Shown here: in pieces, positions 1-7,090 of the stretch
Position numbering within the stretch: position 1 is the first letter of the stretch
How the letters are laid out: each line of letters begins with the position of its first letter
Source: Mucilaginibacter mallensis
GTDB lineage: Bacteria; Bacteroidota; Bacteroidia; Sphingobacteriales; Sphingobacteriaceae
Direction of reading: 5' to 3'
Length of the DNA stretch: 64,000 bases
Assembly (NCBI RefSeq): GCF_900105165.1
Contig: NZ_LT629740.1
Location: 4,464,001-4,528,000, forward strand
Program-made: the position numbers and the translations under genes
Notes under the pieces: generated by a model
Seen by the model: only the letters and a program-made list of their open reading frames with translations
Told to the model about the DNA's origin: nothing
Databases searched by the model: none

Positions 1-348
1 CCTACCATTATTGAAAAAGATGGGCAATTATTCATGGTAGTAGGTACGCCGGGTGGTGCAACTATCATGACCTCGGTATTCCAAACCATATTGAATGTGA
101 TAGATTTTGACCAGGATATGCAGCAAGCGGTAACATCAAAACGTTTTCACTCGCAATGGCTGCCCGATAATGTAGAGATCGAAGCCGGAGCTTTAGATAC
201 GCTTACCAGGCAAAAACTGGAGAAAAAAGGATATAAAATAATTGATTACAGACCAATTGGCCGGGTTGATGCAATTTTAAAAACCAAATGGGGTTATTAT
301 GATGGCGGCGCCGACCCACGTGGTGATGATACTAAACTGGGATGGTAA
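1..348 (+). CDS. ggt: gamma-glutamyltransferase, C-terminal fragment (cut by window start)
   Basis: The reading frame is open from base 1 and ends at 348, so only the last 115 residues are present. The fragment matches the end of the small (beta) subunit of gamma-glutamyltranspeptidase, an N-terminal nucleophile hydrolase that cleaves or transfers the gamma-glutamyl group of glutathione, normally in the periplasm. The recognisable part is the glycine-rich segment MVVGTPGGATIMTSVFQ near residues 12-28, followed by the conserved terminal helix and strand ending in GGADPRGDD. The catalytic Thr and the signal peptide lie outside the window. A heptad-repeat hairpin fills the gap to the next gene. 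The family call is firm; substrate preference cannot be judged from this part. Confidence 0.85.
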   Translation, partial: PTIIEKDGQLFMVVGTPGGATIMTSVFQTILNVIDFDQDMQQAVTSKRFHSQWLPDNVEIEAGALDTLTRQKLEKKGYKIIDYRPIGRVDAILKTKWGYYDGGADPRGDDTKLGW

Positions 349-352
349 TTTG

Positions 353-477
353 AGTTGGCAGTTCGCGGTGAGCAGTTTGCAGTTTACATAGTAAATTAGC
401 ACACTGAGAACTGCCTACCGAAAATTGCCGACTAAGCAAGAAACTGCAAACTGCCTACTGAGAACTGCAAACTAAAA
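353..477. repeat. heptad-repeat hairpin A (ACTGCNN type)
   Basis: The left arm (353-394) reads as six in-phase 7-mers: AGTTGGC, AGTTCGC, GGTGAGC, AGTTTGC, AGTTTAC, ATAGTAA. The right arm (403-477) contains the complementary type: ACTGAGA, ACTGCCT, ACCGAAA, ATTGCCG, ACTAAGC, then a 5-base slip and ACTGCAA, ACTGCCT, ACTGAGA, ACTGCAA, ACTAAAA. The arms can pair as a hairpin. The element fills the gap between ggt and the MarR gene and ends 3 bases before the MarR start codon. Confidence 0.8.
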
Positions 478-480
478 AAC

Positions 481-933
481 ATGCGTAACACAATAAAGAG
501 CCAGGAAACCATTGATTATTTTTTGAAAATAGTATGGCAAACTATGGCCAACAGGTATAACCAGATTGTAACCGAATTTGGCATTACACAATCTATAGGC
601 TACCTGCTCATAAATATTGATGAAAATGAAGGCACTACGGTATCAAAAGCGGCATCATTACTGGGCCTTAAATCAACCAGCCTATCGCGTATGCTTAACC
701 AGTTGGAGAAAACCGGCTTGATATACCGGGAGCTAAACCCGGGCGATAAACGTTCGGTAAAAATTTACTTAACCCCCCTTGGCAAAGAAAAAAGACACAT
801 GGCCCGTGCCGTAGTAAAACAATTCAATAACTACCTCAACACGCATATCAACGACAGTGATAAGCAGTATTTAATAGAAATGCTGGAAAAAATAAACCAG
901 TTAACCCTCAATTACAAGCCTGTAAAGCCCTAA
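481..933 (+). CDS. MarR-family winged-helix transcriptional regulator
   Basis: 150 residues, usual size for MarR proteins, which bind palindromic operators as dimers and are often released by small aromatic or lipid-like ligands. The winged helix-turn-helix is visible at about residues 50-100: TTVSKAASLLGLK is the first part, SLSRMLNQLEKTGL the recognition helix, and the wing contains the conserved D-K-R triad (PGDKRSVKIYLT). Flanking N- and C-terminal helices would form the dimer interface. The start codon directly follows heptad element A, so this repeat makes up the whole leader. The next genes are FKBP lipoproteins on the same strand, but a gap and a promoter-like box separate them, so they need not be its targets. 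The target genes cannot be named from sequence. Confidence 0.85.
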   Translation: MRNTIKSQETIDYFLKIVWQTMANRYNQIVTEFGITQSIGYLLINIDENEGTTVSKAASLLGLKSTSLSRMLNQLEKTGLIYRELNPGDKRSVKIYLTPLGKEKRHMARAVVKQFNNYLNTHINDSDKQYLIEMLEKINQLTLNYKPVKP

Positions 934-1031
934 AAAGTGCCCTCTGTAACAATAAAACACGCTTTAAAGTGTTAGGATAGCATATAAATTGTTAAAAAGT
1001 GTTAAGCTGCCGTTTTTGAATTATAAAAGAA

Positions 1032-1039
1032 TAAATTTG
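1032..1039 (+). promoter_or_regulatory. Bacteroidota -7 promoter box (TAnnTTTG)
   Basis: TAAATTTG is an exact match to the TAnnTTTG box recognised by the primary sigma factor of Bacteroidota. It lies 16 bases before the ATG at 1055. This supports the 1055 start over the TTG at 989, which would be upstream of transcription. No convincing -33 TTTG at the usual distance is seen. Confidence 0.45.
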
Positions 1040-1054
1040 CCTTTTGAAAATCAG

Positions 1055-1597
1055 ATGAACAGGGTATTATTAATTTTTGCGTTTTTTTCTGTTTGTTGCC
1101 TTATGGCATGTCAAAAATCAACAGAGTTTGGCAGCACACAATATAAGGCACAAGCTGCTATTGACGATGCAATATTGACCCAGTATATTAAAGACAACAA
1201 TTTAACAGACAGCGCAAAAAAAGTGAATGATACTTCTGGTGTGTATTATATAATAGAGGATCCCGGATCGGGAAACACATTATTTACCAATTCAACACAA
1301 GTAACCGTTGGCGATACTGGCAGAACGATAGTTAAAGGGCAAATAGGTAAGGGATCGCTATTTTACCAAACCCTGCAGTATCACCCAACCTATCCAATAG
1401 GATCGGTAATATTGGGCTGGCAACTGGGGATTCCAATGGGGTCAACCGGCGGGGAAGTGCGTTTGCTGATACCATCACGCTATGCATACGGCCCTGTTGC
1501 TCACCCTGAATTAAACCAGTACGATTTATCAAAAACCGGGTTACCTGCTAACTCGATACTCGATTTCCGAATAAGACTTTATGATGTAATTAATTAA
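1055..1597 (+). CDS. FKBP-type peptidyl-prolyl isomerase lipoprotein
   Basis: 180 residues from the ATG at 1055. The reading frame is open further upstream to a TTG at 989, but only the 1055 start gives a proper lipoprotein signal: hydrophobic stretch then LMAC with Cys19 as the lipidation site. The C-terminal two thirds is an FKBP-like domain: a GDTGRTIVKGQIGKG strand region, VILGWQLGIPMGSTGGEVRLLIPS, and the conserved SRYAYGP motif before the closing strands. FKBP domains catalyse proline cis-trans isomerisation and act as folding helpers, here in the periplasm or on a membrane surface. Several active-site aromatic residues of classical FKBPs are not obvious, so activity is uncertain. The gene is 4 bases upstream of a second FKBP lipoprotein and is probably co-transcribed with it. 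Confidence 0.8.
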   Translation: MNRVLLIFAFFSVCCLMACQKSTEFGSTQYKAQAAIDDAILTQYIKDNNLTDSAKKVNDTSGVYYIIEDPGSGNTLFTNSTQVTVGDTGRTIVKGQIGKGSLFYQTLQYHPTYPIGSVILGWQLGIPMGSTGGEVRLLIPSRYAYGPVAHPELNQYDLSKTGLPANSILDFRIRLYDVIN

Positions 1598-1601
1598 TTA
1601 A

Positions 1602-2552
1602 ATGAAACAAACACTTTTTACGCTTTTATTACTTTCTACAATAGGGCTGGTATCCTGCAAAAAAACGGGAACACAACCCAACATTAAGCAATATGACGAA
1701 ACTCAGATACAAAATTATATAAGCGCTAATGGCATATCAGGTATGGTAAAAGATACCGTAGGCCAGGATAGTACCGGTATATATTATAAAATACTTACCA
1801 GCCCTAAAACTGTTACTACAATTATAGGTGATACCAGCAAAATATCGTTTATATTCACACTAAAAAGCTTCGACGGAAAATATTCAAGTACTGATACTAT
1901 ACAAAATCATTACGATGGCTATGTAGGGCATATTACACTGGATGCTTTGCCACTTGGCCTCAGGCTGGCAATTCTTAATAATTTAAAATATCGCGGTTAT
2001 AGCATGCGTATACTTATACCATCACATCTGGCTTATGGTATAAGTGGTTATGGCAGCGGTAGTATTGAAAATACATCGAGCAGAATTGCCGGCAACCAAT
2101 GCCTTGATTACTATGTGCATGTTATTAACAATGTAAATGCACCTATTGCTGATAACCAGGCAACTTATGATGATCAGACAATTCAGCAGTACATGAAACA
2201 CGAGAATTTTACTGATTACATAAAAACTTCTACAGGCTTGTATTATAAAATAATAACCCCGGGCACCGGCGCAAAAATCATCAACCAAAATTCAACGGTT
2301 GAATGTACCTATACAGGTATGTTGTTAAATAATATCCAGTTTGATTCAGCCAACAACGGTGCTGATAGTGTTTCGCTTGAAGTACCAGACCTTATAAAAG
2401 GTATGCAGGAAGGATTAACACATGCTACTACCGGCACACTGATATCAATGATAATACCTTCGGGGCTTGCTTATGCCGAAACAGCTACAACAGGCGTACC
2501 GGTAAACAGCTGTTTACGTTTTGAATTTAAGGTAGTAGATGTTACTCCATAA
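1602..2552 (+). CDS. lipoprotein with two tandem FKBP-like domains
   Basis: 316 residues with a lipoprotein signal ending in LVSC (Cys19). Two FKBP-type domains follow. The first spans about residues 35-165 and contains the SHLAYGISGYG signature. The second spans about 185-316 and contains VECTYTGMLLNNIQFDS, LIKGMQEGLTHATTGT and the SGLAYAE signature. The second is closer to a classical FKBP (PELIKG-like strand and GMQEGL). Each domain is preceded by a similar helix (DETQIQNYISANG and DDQTIQQYMKHEN), so the protein looks like an internal duplication of the unit found in the preceding gene. Likely role: periplasmic or outer-membrane folding factor. It ends 2 bases before the end of the convergent photolyase gene. 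Confidence 0.8.
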   Translation: MKQTLFTLLLLSTIGLVSCKKTGTQPNIKQYDETQIQNYISANGISGMVKDTVGQDSTGIYYKILTSPKTVTTIIGDTSKISFIFTLKSFDGKYSSTDTIQNHYDGYVGHITLDALPLGLRLAILNNLKYRGYSMRILIPSHLAYGISGYGSGSIENTSSRIAGNQCLDYYVHVINNVNAPIADNQATYDDQTIQQYMKHENFTDYIKTSTGLYYKIITPGTGAKIINQNSTVECTYTGMLLNNIQFDSANNGADSVSLEVPDLIKGMQEGLTHATTGTLISMIIPSGLAYAETATTGVPVNSCLRFEFKVVDVTP

Positions 2553-2554
2553 TA

Positions 2555-3865
2555 TTATTTAGCCAGGGCGGCTTTAAAAGCTTTCAGGCACCTATCTCGC
2601 GCGAACGCGTGATCAATAATGGGTTTTGGATATTTGCTGAAGTCGGCATATTCCGGAACCCATTTTTTTATGTAGATAAAATCAGGGTCGAACTTTTTAA
2701 GTTGTGAATCGGGGTTAAAGATCCTGAAATACGGCGCGGCATCCGTACCACTCCCCGCCGACCACTGCCAGCCGCCAACATTGCTGGCCATTTCATAATC
2801 CAACAGCTTACGGGCAAAATAGCGCTCGCCCCAGCGCCAGTCAATCAGCAAATCCTTTGATAAAAAACTGGCCACTATCATGCGTACCCGGTTATGCATA
2901 TAACCTGTAGCATTCAATTCGCGCATGCCTGCATCAACCAGCGGAAAGCCTGTTTCGCCATTGCACCAGGCTTTGAATTGCTCTTCATCATTCACCCATT
3001 GTATCCGATCGTACTCCGGCCTGAAGGCATGATCCATCGTTTCAGGGAAATGATCCAGTATCATCATATAAAACTCACGCCATATGAGCTCATTCAGCCA
3101 CGTTTTCTCGCTAAAGCTATTGGCTGTGTGTACAAGTTCCCTGATACTAACTGTGCCAAAACGCAAATGCAAGCCGATATGGGAGGTGCCATGCACACCG
3201 GGAAAATCTCTTTTTTCGGCGTAGTCCTTTATTACACCTTTATAATCTTTGCTTGGTATGGGCAGATCGCTTTTCTCAAAGCCTATCTCCCTTAAGGATG
3301 GAACAGGCAGTGCATCCGCCCTAAATAAATTTTTAAAATACTTTTTTGTAGGATAAGCCTTCAGGGAGAACGGCGCTAAGGTTTCATACCATTTACGCAT
3401 ATATGGCGTATATACCGTATAGGGCGAGCCATCGCTTTTAACAACCTCGTCCCTTTCAAAAATAACCTGATCTTTATAAGTTTTAAAGCTGATCTTATGC
3501 CGCTTTAACTTTTCAGCTACTGCTTCATCACGCTTTTTGGCATAAGGCTCATAATCATGATTGGTATAAACAGCGGCAACTGTATAGATTTTTAAAATAT
3601 GATCCCAGGCATGTTCAACCTTATCATAAATCACCAATAAGCTGCTGTTATATTTTTCAAGCTCTTTATTAATATCTTCAATAGTTTGGTAGATGAAGGT
3701 TACCCGAGCATCATCCTTATCTTCCAGCTGGTCAAGTATCTCCCTGTCAAAAATAAACAGTGGTAAAACCGGGTGTTCCCCTTTTAAAGCATGGTATAAG
3801 CCTGCGTTATCCTCCAGCCTCAAATCGCGCCTGAACCAAAAAATGGAGATAGGAGTTTTCTTCAT
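2555..3865 (-). CDS. phrB: deoxyribodipyrimidine photolyase (cryptochrome/photolyase class I type)
   Basis: 436 residues from MKKTPISIFWFRRDLRLEDN. A longer open frame adds 18 residues upstream, but these fall in a dispersed repeat, so the inner ATG was chosen. The N-terminal alpha/beta domain (about 1-130) carries the FWFRRDLRLEDN signature and would hold an antenna chromophore. The helical FAD-binding domain follows, with LNELIWREFYM, FPLVDAGMRELNATGYMHNR and the hallmark WQWSAGSGTDAAPYFRIFNP. These enzymes use blue light and FADH- to split cyclobutane pyrimidine dimers. A distinct DASH-type paralogue lies 5 kb away at 8823-10148. Repair photolyase is favoured over cryptochrome because the FAD pocket is fully conserved, but substrate specificity is inference. 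Confidence 0.9.
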   Translation of the reverse strand: MKKTPISIFWFRRDLRLEDNAGLYHALKGEHPVLPLFIFDREILDQLEDKDDARVTFIYQTIEDINKELEKYNSSLLVIYDKVEHAWDHILKIYTVAAVYTNHDYEPYAKKRDEAVAEKLKRHKISFKTYKDQVIFERDEVVKSDGSPYTVYTPYMRKWYETLAPFSLKAYPTKKYFKNLFRADALPVPSLREIGFEKSDLPIPSKDYKGVIKDYAEKRDFPGVHGTSHIGLHLRFGTVSIRELVHTANSFSEKTWLNELIWREFYMMILDHFPETMDHAFRPEYDRIQWVNDEEQFKAWCNGETGFPLVDAGMRELNATGYMHNRVRMIVASFLSKDLLIDWRWGERYFARKLLDYEMASNVGGWQWSAGSGTDAAPYFRIFNPDSQLKKFDPDFIYIKKWVPEYADFSKYPKPIIDHAFARDRCLKAFKAALAK

Positions 3866-3891
3866 ATTGATTATTACATTACCAAAGCACA

Positions 3892-3990
3892 TTGTCATGC
3901 TGAGGAACGAAGCATCCATTATACATATGACAGCTCATCGCTTGCAGAATCAAACGCGGATAGGTTCTTCGCTATCGCTCAGAATGACAA
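3892..3990. repeat. intergenic palindrome with two different arms
   Basis: The left arm reads TTGTCATGCTGAGGAACGAA (the GTCATGCTGAGG type). The right arm, on the opposite strand, reads TTGTCATTCTGAGCGATAGC (the CATTCTGAGCGATAGCGAAG type). Both start with TTGTCAT and share CTGAG and CGAAG, but come from two different dispersed palindrome families. It fills the gap between the photolyase and epimerase genes. Confidence 0.75.
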
Positions 3991-3996
3991 ACAAGG

Positions 3997-4902
3997 CTAT
4001 CCATAGATCTCCTTCAACGCACTATCCAGCTCAGGGAATTCAAACTTAAACCCGGTCTCCTCTATTTTTTGTGGTGATACTTTGGTACTGCCAAGCACTA
4101 TCGTGCTCATCTCGCCCAATAAAGTATCTAATACAAACGCGGGTACTTTTGGCGCCCATAGGGGCTTGTGCAAGTATTTGGCAACTGCACTGGTCATTTC
4201 TTCATTGGTTACCGGCACAGGCGCTACCATATTAAATGTACCTGCTAATTTATTATGCATAATAGCATACAGGTATAGCCTCACCACATCGTGCCAGTGT
4301 ATCCAGGGTATCCATTGCTTACCATCGCCCAATGCCGAACCAACATACCATTTTATCGGATTAGCCAGTTGTGGCAGAGCCCCTCCTTTTTTATTGAGCA
4401 CTACCCCTGTTCTGAACTTTACTATGCGTAAGCCTAATTCCTCGCCCTCATCAACGGCCTTTTCCCATGCTATGCAGCATTCAGCCAGAAAATCATCCGC
4501 AGGCTTGCTGTCCTCAGTTAACAATATATCGCCCCTGTCGCCATAATAACCCGTGGCCGATGCTGATATAACCGTATTAATTTTATGCGCCTTTTTCCGG
4601 AGCAGCTCATATATTAACCGTATCGATTTGGTGCGACTTTCAACCAACTCCTGTTTGCGCTTATTCGTCCAGCGTTTATCTGCAACTCCCTCACCGGCTA
4701 AGTGAATTATAGTATCAGCGCCATCAATACAGGCCTCGTCTATCTCGCCTTTATGCACATCCCACAAATAGGATTTCACCCTTGGGTCCTTCCCCGGCGA
4801 ACGACTTAAATGGCTTACCTTATACCCCTGTGCTAACAATAATTTAGTTAGATCACCCCCAATTAATCCCGACCCGCCTGTTAATAATATATGTTTTTGC
4901 AT
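3997..4902 (-). CDS. TIGR01777-family epimerase (NAD-binding SDR, YfcH/SDR39U1-like)
   Basis: 301 residues, the family's usual size. The N-terminus HILLTGGSGLIGGDLTKLL is a Rossmann dinucleotide-binding loop (GxxGxxG). IIHLAGEG and VISASATGYYGDRGD follow, the latter containing the Y-Y-G signature of this extended short-chain dehydrogenase branch, and the C-terminal DUF1731-type region contains GEMSTIVLGSTKVSPQKIEETGF. No substrate is established for most members. The gene is in a minus-strand series with Dabb, ABC1 kinase and HAD genes upstream and the photolyase downstream; association of this family with photolyases is common in bacteria, which fits a stress role. The function is inference. 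Confidence 0.85.
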   Translation of the reverse strand: MQKHILLTGGSGLIGGDLTKLLLAQGYKVSHLSRSPGKDPRVKSYLWDVHKGEIDEACIDGADTIIHLAGEGVADKRWTNKRKQELVESRTKSIRLIYELLRKKAHKINTVISASATGYYGDRGDILLTEDSKPADDFLAECCIAWEKAVDEGEELGLRIVKFRTGVVLNKKGGALPQLANPIKWYVGSALGDGKQWIPWIHWHDVVRLYLYAIMHNKLAGTFNMVAPVPVTNEEMTSAVAKYLHKPLWAPKVPAFVLDTLLGEMSTIVLGSTKVSPQKIEETGFKFEFPELDSALKEIYG

Positions 4903-5027
4903 GCTGTATATGTTGCTATTGCCTAAACGGCAAATACTATATAATCGACTGGCCCGTACTGTAATTCCTTTGAGTAGGCGAAACAGCAGTACACCAAGCC
5001 AATACTTTCATGTACGTGGAACAACGC

Positions 5028-5060
5028 AAAAGGCAAGGTGTTTCACCTTGCCTTTTCTTT
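5028..5060 (-). terminator. perfect hairpin terminator after the Dabb gene
   Basis: A 13-bp perfect stem AAAAGGCAAGGTG / CACCTTGCCTTTT with a 3-base loop (5041-5043). It has T-rich tails on both strands, so it could work in both directions. It lies 32 bases beyond the stop of the minus-strand Dabb gene. Confidence 0.8.
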
Positions 5061-5087
5061 TACTTAACTGGAGAAACCTAAGCCTGG

Positions 5088-5399
5088 CTAAACGTTCACG
5101 CTATCCTGTACTACCACTCTGGCACATAATGGTTTAGCATAACCATCAACAAATATTAAATGTATTGGGTCATCCTGGTAAGCATCCTGTGCTGCCTTAT
5201 CGTCAAATAAAATGAGTAAGGATACATCATAAGAGCGATCTACCACATCACGATGCGTATCGGCAGGCACGCCAATATGTATATCGCGGATATGAGTAAT
5301 GGGTCTCAATAAATTTAAACCTTCAATAAATTTTTGCAGATCTGCCTTATCCTTAAGCCAGAAATGTACGTGATGAACGAATGTGTTATTTAATGACAT
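5088..5399 (-). CDS. Dabb (stress-responsive A/B barrel) domain protein
   Basis: 103 residues from MSLNNTFVHHVHFWLKD; the upstream in-frame ATG adds six unconserved residues. The pattern FVHHVHFWLKDKADLQKFIEGL is the first strand and helix of the Dabb ferredoxin-like fold, and the rest (DIHIGVPADTHRDVVDRSYDVSLLILFDD, AAQDAYQDDPIHLIFVD) supplies the remaining strands and helix. Dabb proteins form dimeric A/B barrels; roles range from stress response to small-molecule chemistry. It is a single-domain protein of standard length. It is in a minus-strand series between the ABC1 kinase and the epimerase but has its own terminator, so it may be transcribed separately. The domain call is good; the function is unknown. 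Confidence 0.8.
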   Translation of the reverse strand: MSLNNTFVHHVHFWLKDKADLQKFIEGLNLLRPITHIRDIHIGVPADTHRDVVDRSYDVSLLILFDDKAAQDAYQDDPIHLIFVDGYAKPLCARVVVQDSVNV

Positions 5400-5423
5400 A
5401 GATAAATATTTTAACAAATATAT

Positions 5424-5661
5424 ACTGCAAAGTACTCACTGCAAACTGCCAACTATTTTATTAAGGGTGGTGGCAATGTGCGATTCCTTCCTTGGGGAAG
5501 GAGGAGGTAGGGGTTTAGTTATTTGCTTGGCGCTATGCAGAAACCCCTCCCTGCATTTACGCTCATCCCAACGCACCCCTCCCAGGAAGGGAATTAAAAA
5601 GGAAGCTTAATGCTCAAACACAAACTTGAGCAAACTGCCTACCGAGAACTGCCAACTGACT
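5424..5661. repeat. heptad-repeat locus B (ACTGCNN type, arms in the same orientation) with inner palindrome
   Basis: 5424-5458 reads as ACTGCAA, AGTACTC, ACTGCAA, ACTGCCA, ACTATTT. 5634-5661 reads as ACTGCCT, ACCGAGA, ACTGCCA, ACTGACT and reaches the stop codon of the ABC1 kinase gene. Both arms are in the same orientation, unlike the other heptad loci. Between them lies a GC-rich palindrome (5483-5594): GATTCCTTCCTTGG...GGTAGGGGTTT against AAACCCCTCCC...CCAGGAAGGGAATT. The palindrome may be an insertion into a heptad array. Confidence 0.7.
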
Positions 5662-6986
5662 TAAGCAAACTGTTCCGTAACATGCGGTTTAAACGTATCC
5701 GTTTTCACCTTTGCCTTTAGCTCATGCAGTATATTATATAAACCGAAATTGGTACGGTTTACATATATAAAGTGCTTAACACCACGGGCCTGTTTAAACT
5801 CGGGCATTTTTGAGATCTTTTCGCCGAAGCCATACAGCTCATCAAAGAATTTGGTTTCGCCAAAATCAAAGCTAGCATCAATATAAGGCATGGCAAACAG
5901 GCTGATCATTTGCTTATACATCCCGTAATAAAACTCCACTTGCTGCGGCGTATCATCAGGGTGGATCATTTCCAGCAGGCGGAAAGCTTTAATAGTTTCC
6001 TCCTTGTTATCCAATAAATTGGTGGAGGTAAGCGAAAAGAACGGCGAATAAAAATCATCCGGCATCTCCTTAATACAGCCAAAATCAATTACCCCCAGCT
6101 TGCCATCCGGTGTGATCATAAAATTTCCAGGGTGCGGGTCGGCATGCACGGCCCGTAATTCATGCTGCTGAAAGTTATAAAAATCCCATAACGCCTGCCC
6201 TATTGTATTACGCAGTTCCTGTGATGGGTTGGTAGCTAAAAATTCCTTTAAATGTATCCCCTCCAACCAACTCATAGTAATAATACGTTTGCTGGATAGC
6301 TCCGGATAATAGGTAGGGAACACCACATTATCCAGGTTGGCGCAGGCATTGGAAAACTCAACCGAGCGACGGATCTCCAGCTCGTAATCGGTTTCTTCCA
6401 ATAGGCGTTCTTCCACCTCGCGCATGTAAACATCCAGTTCCTTTTCGCTCATACCCAGCAAACGAAACGCGAATGGTTTAACCAGTTTCAGGTCGGATGA
6501 TATAGAATCACCCACACCGGGATATTGAATTTTTACCGCTAGCTTCTTTCCTTTTAACTCCGCCTCATGCACCTGCCCTATTGATGCCGCATTGGTTGAT
6601 CGCAGGTTAAATTTATCATAGATCTGCTCCGGTGTTTTGCCAAAATATTTTTTGAAGGTCTGCACAATCAGCGGCCCCGAAAGCGGCGGCGCGTTATATT
6701 GCGATTGAGAAAATTTGTCGACATAAGCCTGTGGCAGCAGGTTTTTATCCATGCTCAGCATTTGGGCCACTTTTAGGGCGCTGCCCTTCAGCTCGCTTAG
6801 TGATTCATAAATATCGGCTGCGTTATCCTCGTTAAGCTCGCTCCTATCCATATCAGGATTAAACAGCTTTTTTGAATAATGCTTAATATAATTACCACCA
6901 ACCTTTATCCCGGTCTTCACAAACCGGCTTGATCGTTGTACTTTGCTGGTAGGTATGCTATTTTGCTCTTTCGGCGTATTGCTCAT
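5661..6986 (-). CDS. ABC1/AarF/UbiB-family atypical kinase
   Basis: 441 residues from MSNTPKEQNS; the longer frame starts inside a heptad repeat and is rejected. The family consists of protein-kinase-like ATPases linked to ubiquinone or other isoprenoid-lipid metabolism. Visible motifs are the family-specific ELKGSALKVAQMLS (normally KxGQ; here KVAQ), the alanine-rich nucleotide loop AASIGQVHEA, the lysine strand KKLAVKIQYPG, catalytic loop HADPHPGNFMITPDG and the metal-binding VIDFGCIK. All core catalytic residues appear present. Bacteroidota make menaquinone, so a role in menaquinone or membrane-isoprenoid homeostasis is plausible but inferred. It lies downstream of the HAD gene (gap filled by heptad element C) and near a TetR regulator. 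Confidence 0.85.
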   Translation of the reverse strand: MSNTPKEQNSIPTSKVQRSSRFVKTGIKVGGNYIKHYSKKLFNPDMDRSELNEDNAADIYESLSELKGSALKVAQMLSMDKNLLPQAYVDKFSQSQYNAPPLSGPLIVQTFKKYFGKTPEQIYDKFNLRSTNAASIGQVHEAELKGKKLAVKIQYPGVGDSISSDLKLVKPFAFRLLGMSEKELDVYMREVEERLLEETDYELEIRRSVEFSNACANLDNVVFPTYYPELSSKRIITMSWLEGIHLKEFLATNPSQELRNTIGQALWDFYNFQQHELRAVHADPHPGNFMITPDGKLGVIDFGCIKEMPDDFYSPFFSLTSTNLLDNKEETIKAFRLLEMIHPDDTPQQVEFYYGMYKQMISLFAMPYIDASFDFGETKFFDELYGFGEKISKMPEFKQARGVKHFIYVNRTNFGLYNILHELKAKVKTDTFKPHVTEQFA

Positions 6987-6992
6987 AATTTT

Positions 6993-7090
6993 TAGTTCAT
7001 GGTTCATAGTTGATGGTTCATAGTAAAGCCCGTTTAGCGCTAACTCATCCTATTAATGGCCATGAACTATGAACCATCAGCTATGAACTA
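6993..7090. repeat. heptad-repeat hairpin C (TGAACYA type)
   Basis: The left arm is five exact-phase 7-mers at 6993-7027: TAGTTCA, TGGTTCA, TAGTTGA, TGGTTCA, TAGTAAA. The right arm is four at 7063-7090: TGAACTA, TGAACCA, TCAGCTA, TGAACTA. The arms are complementary around a 35-base spacer. The last heptad contains the stop codon of the HAD gene (7088-7090), and the first starts 6 bases from the ABC1 start codon, so the element makes up the whole intercistronic region. Confidence 0.9.

Noticed and set aside
353..477. CRISPR array interpretation of the heptad repeats
   Set aside because: Unit is 7 bp with no spacers, arms are inverted, and no cas genes are present.
989..1054. TTG start for the first FKBP lipoprotein
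   Set aside because: Adds 22 residues in front of the lipoprotein signal and lies upstream of the -7 box; the 1055 ATG gives a proper signal.
1332..1532. Minus-strand open frame of 66 residues inside the FKBP lipoprotein gene
   Set aside because: Fully overlapped by a gene with a clear signal and domain; no family features; typical shadow frame.
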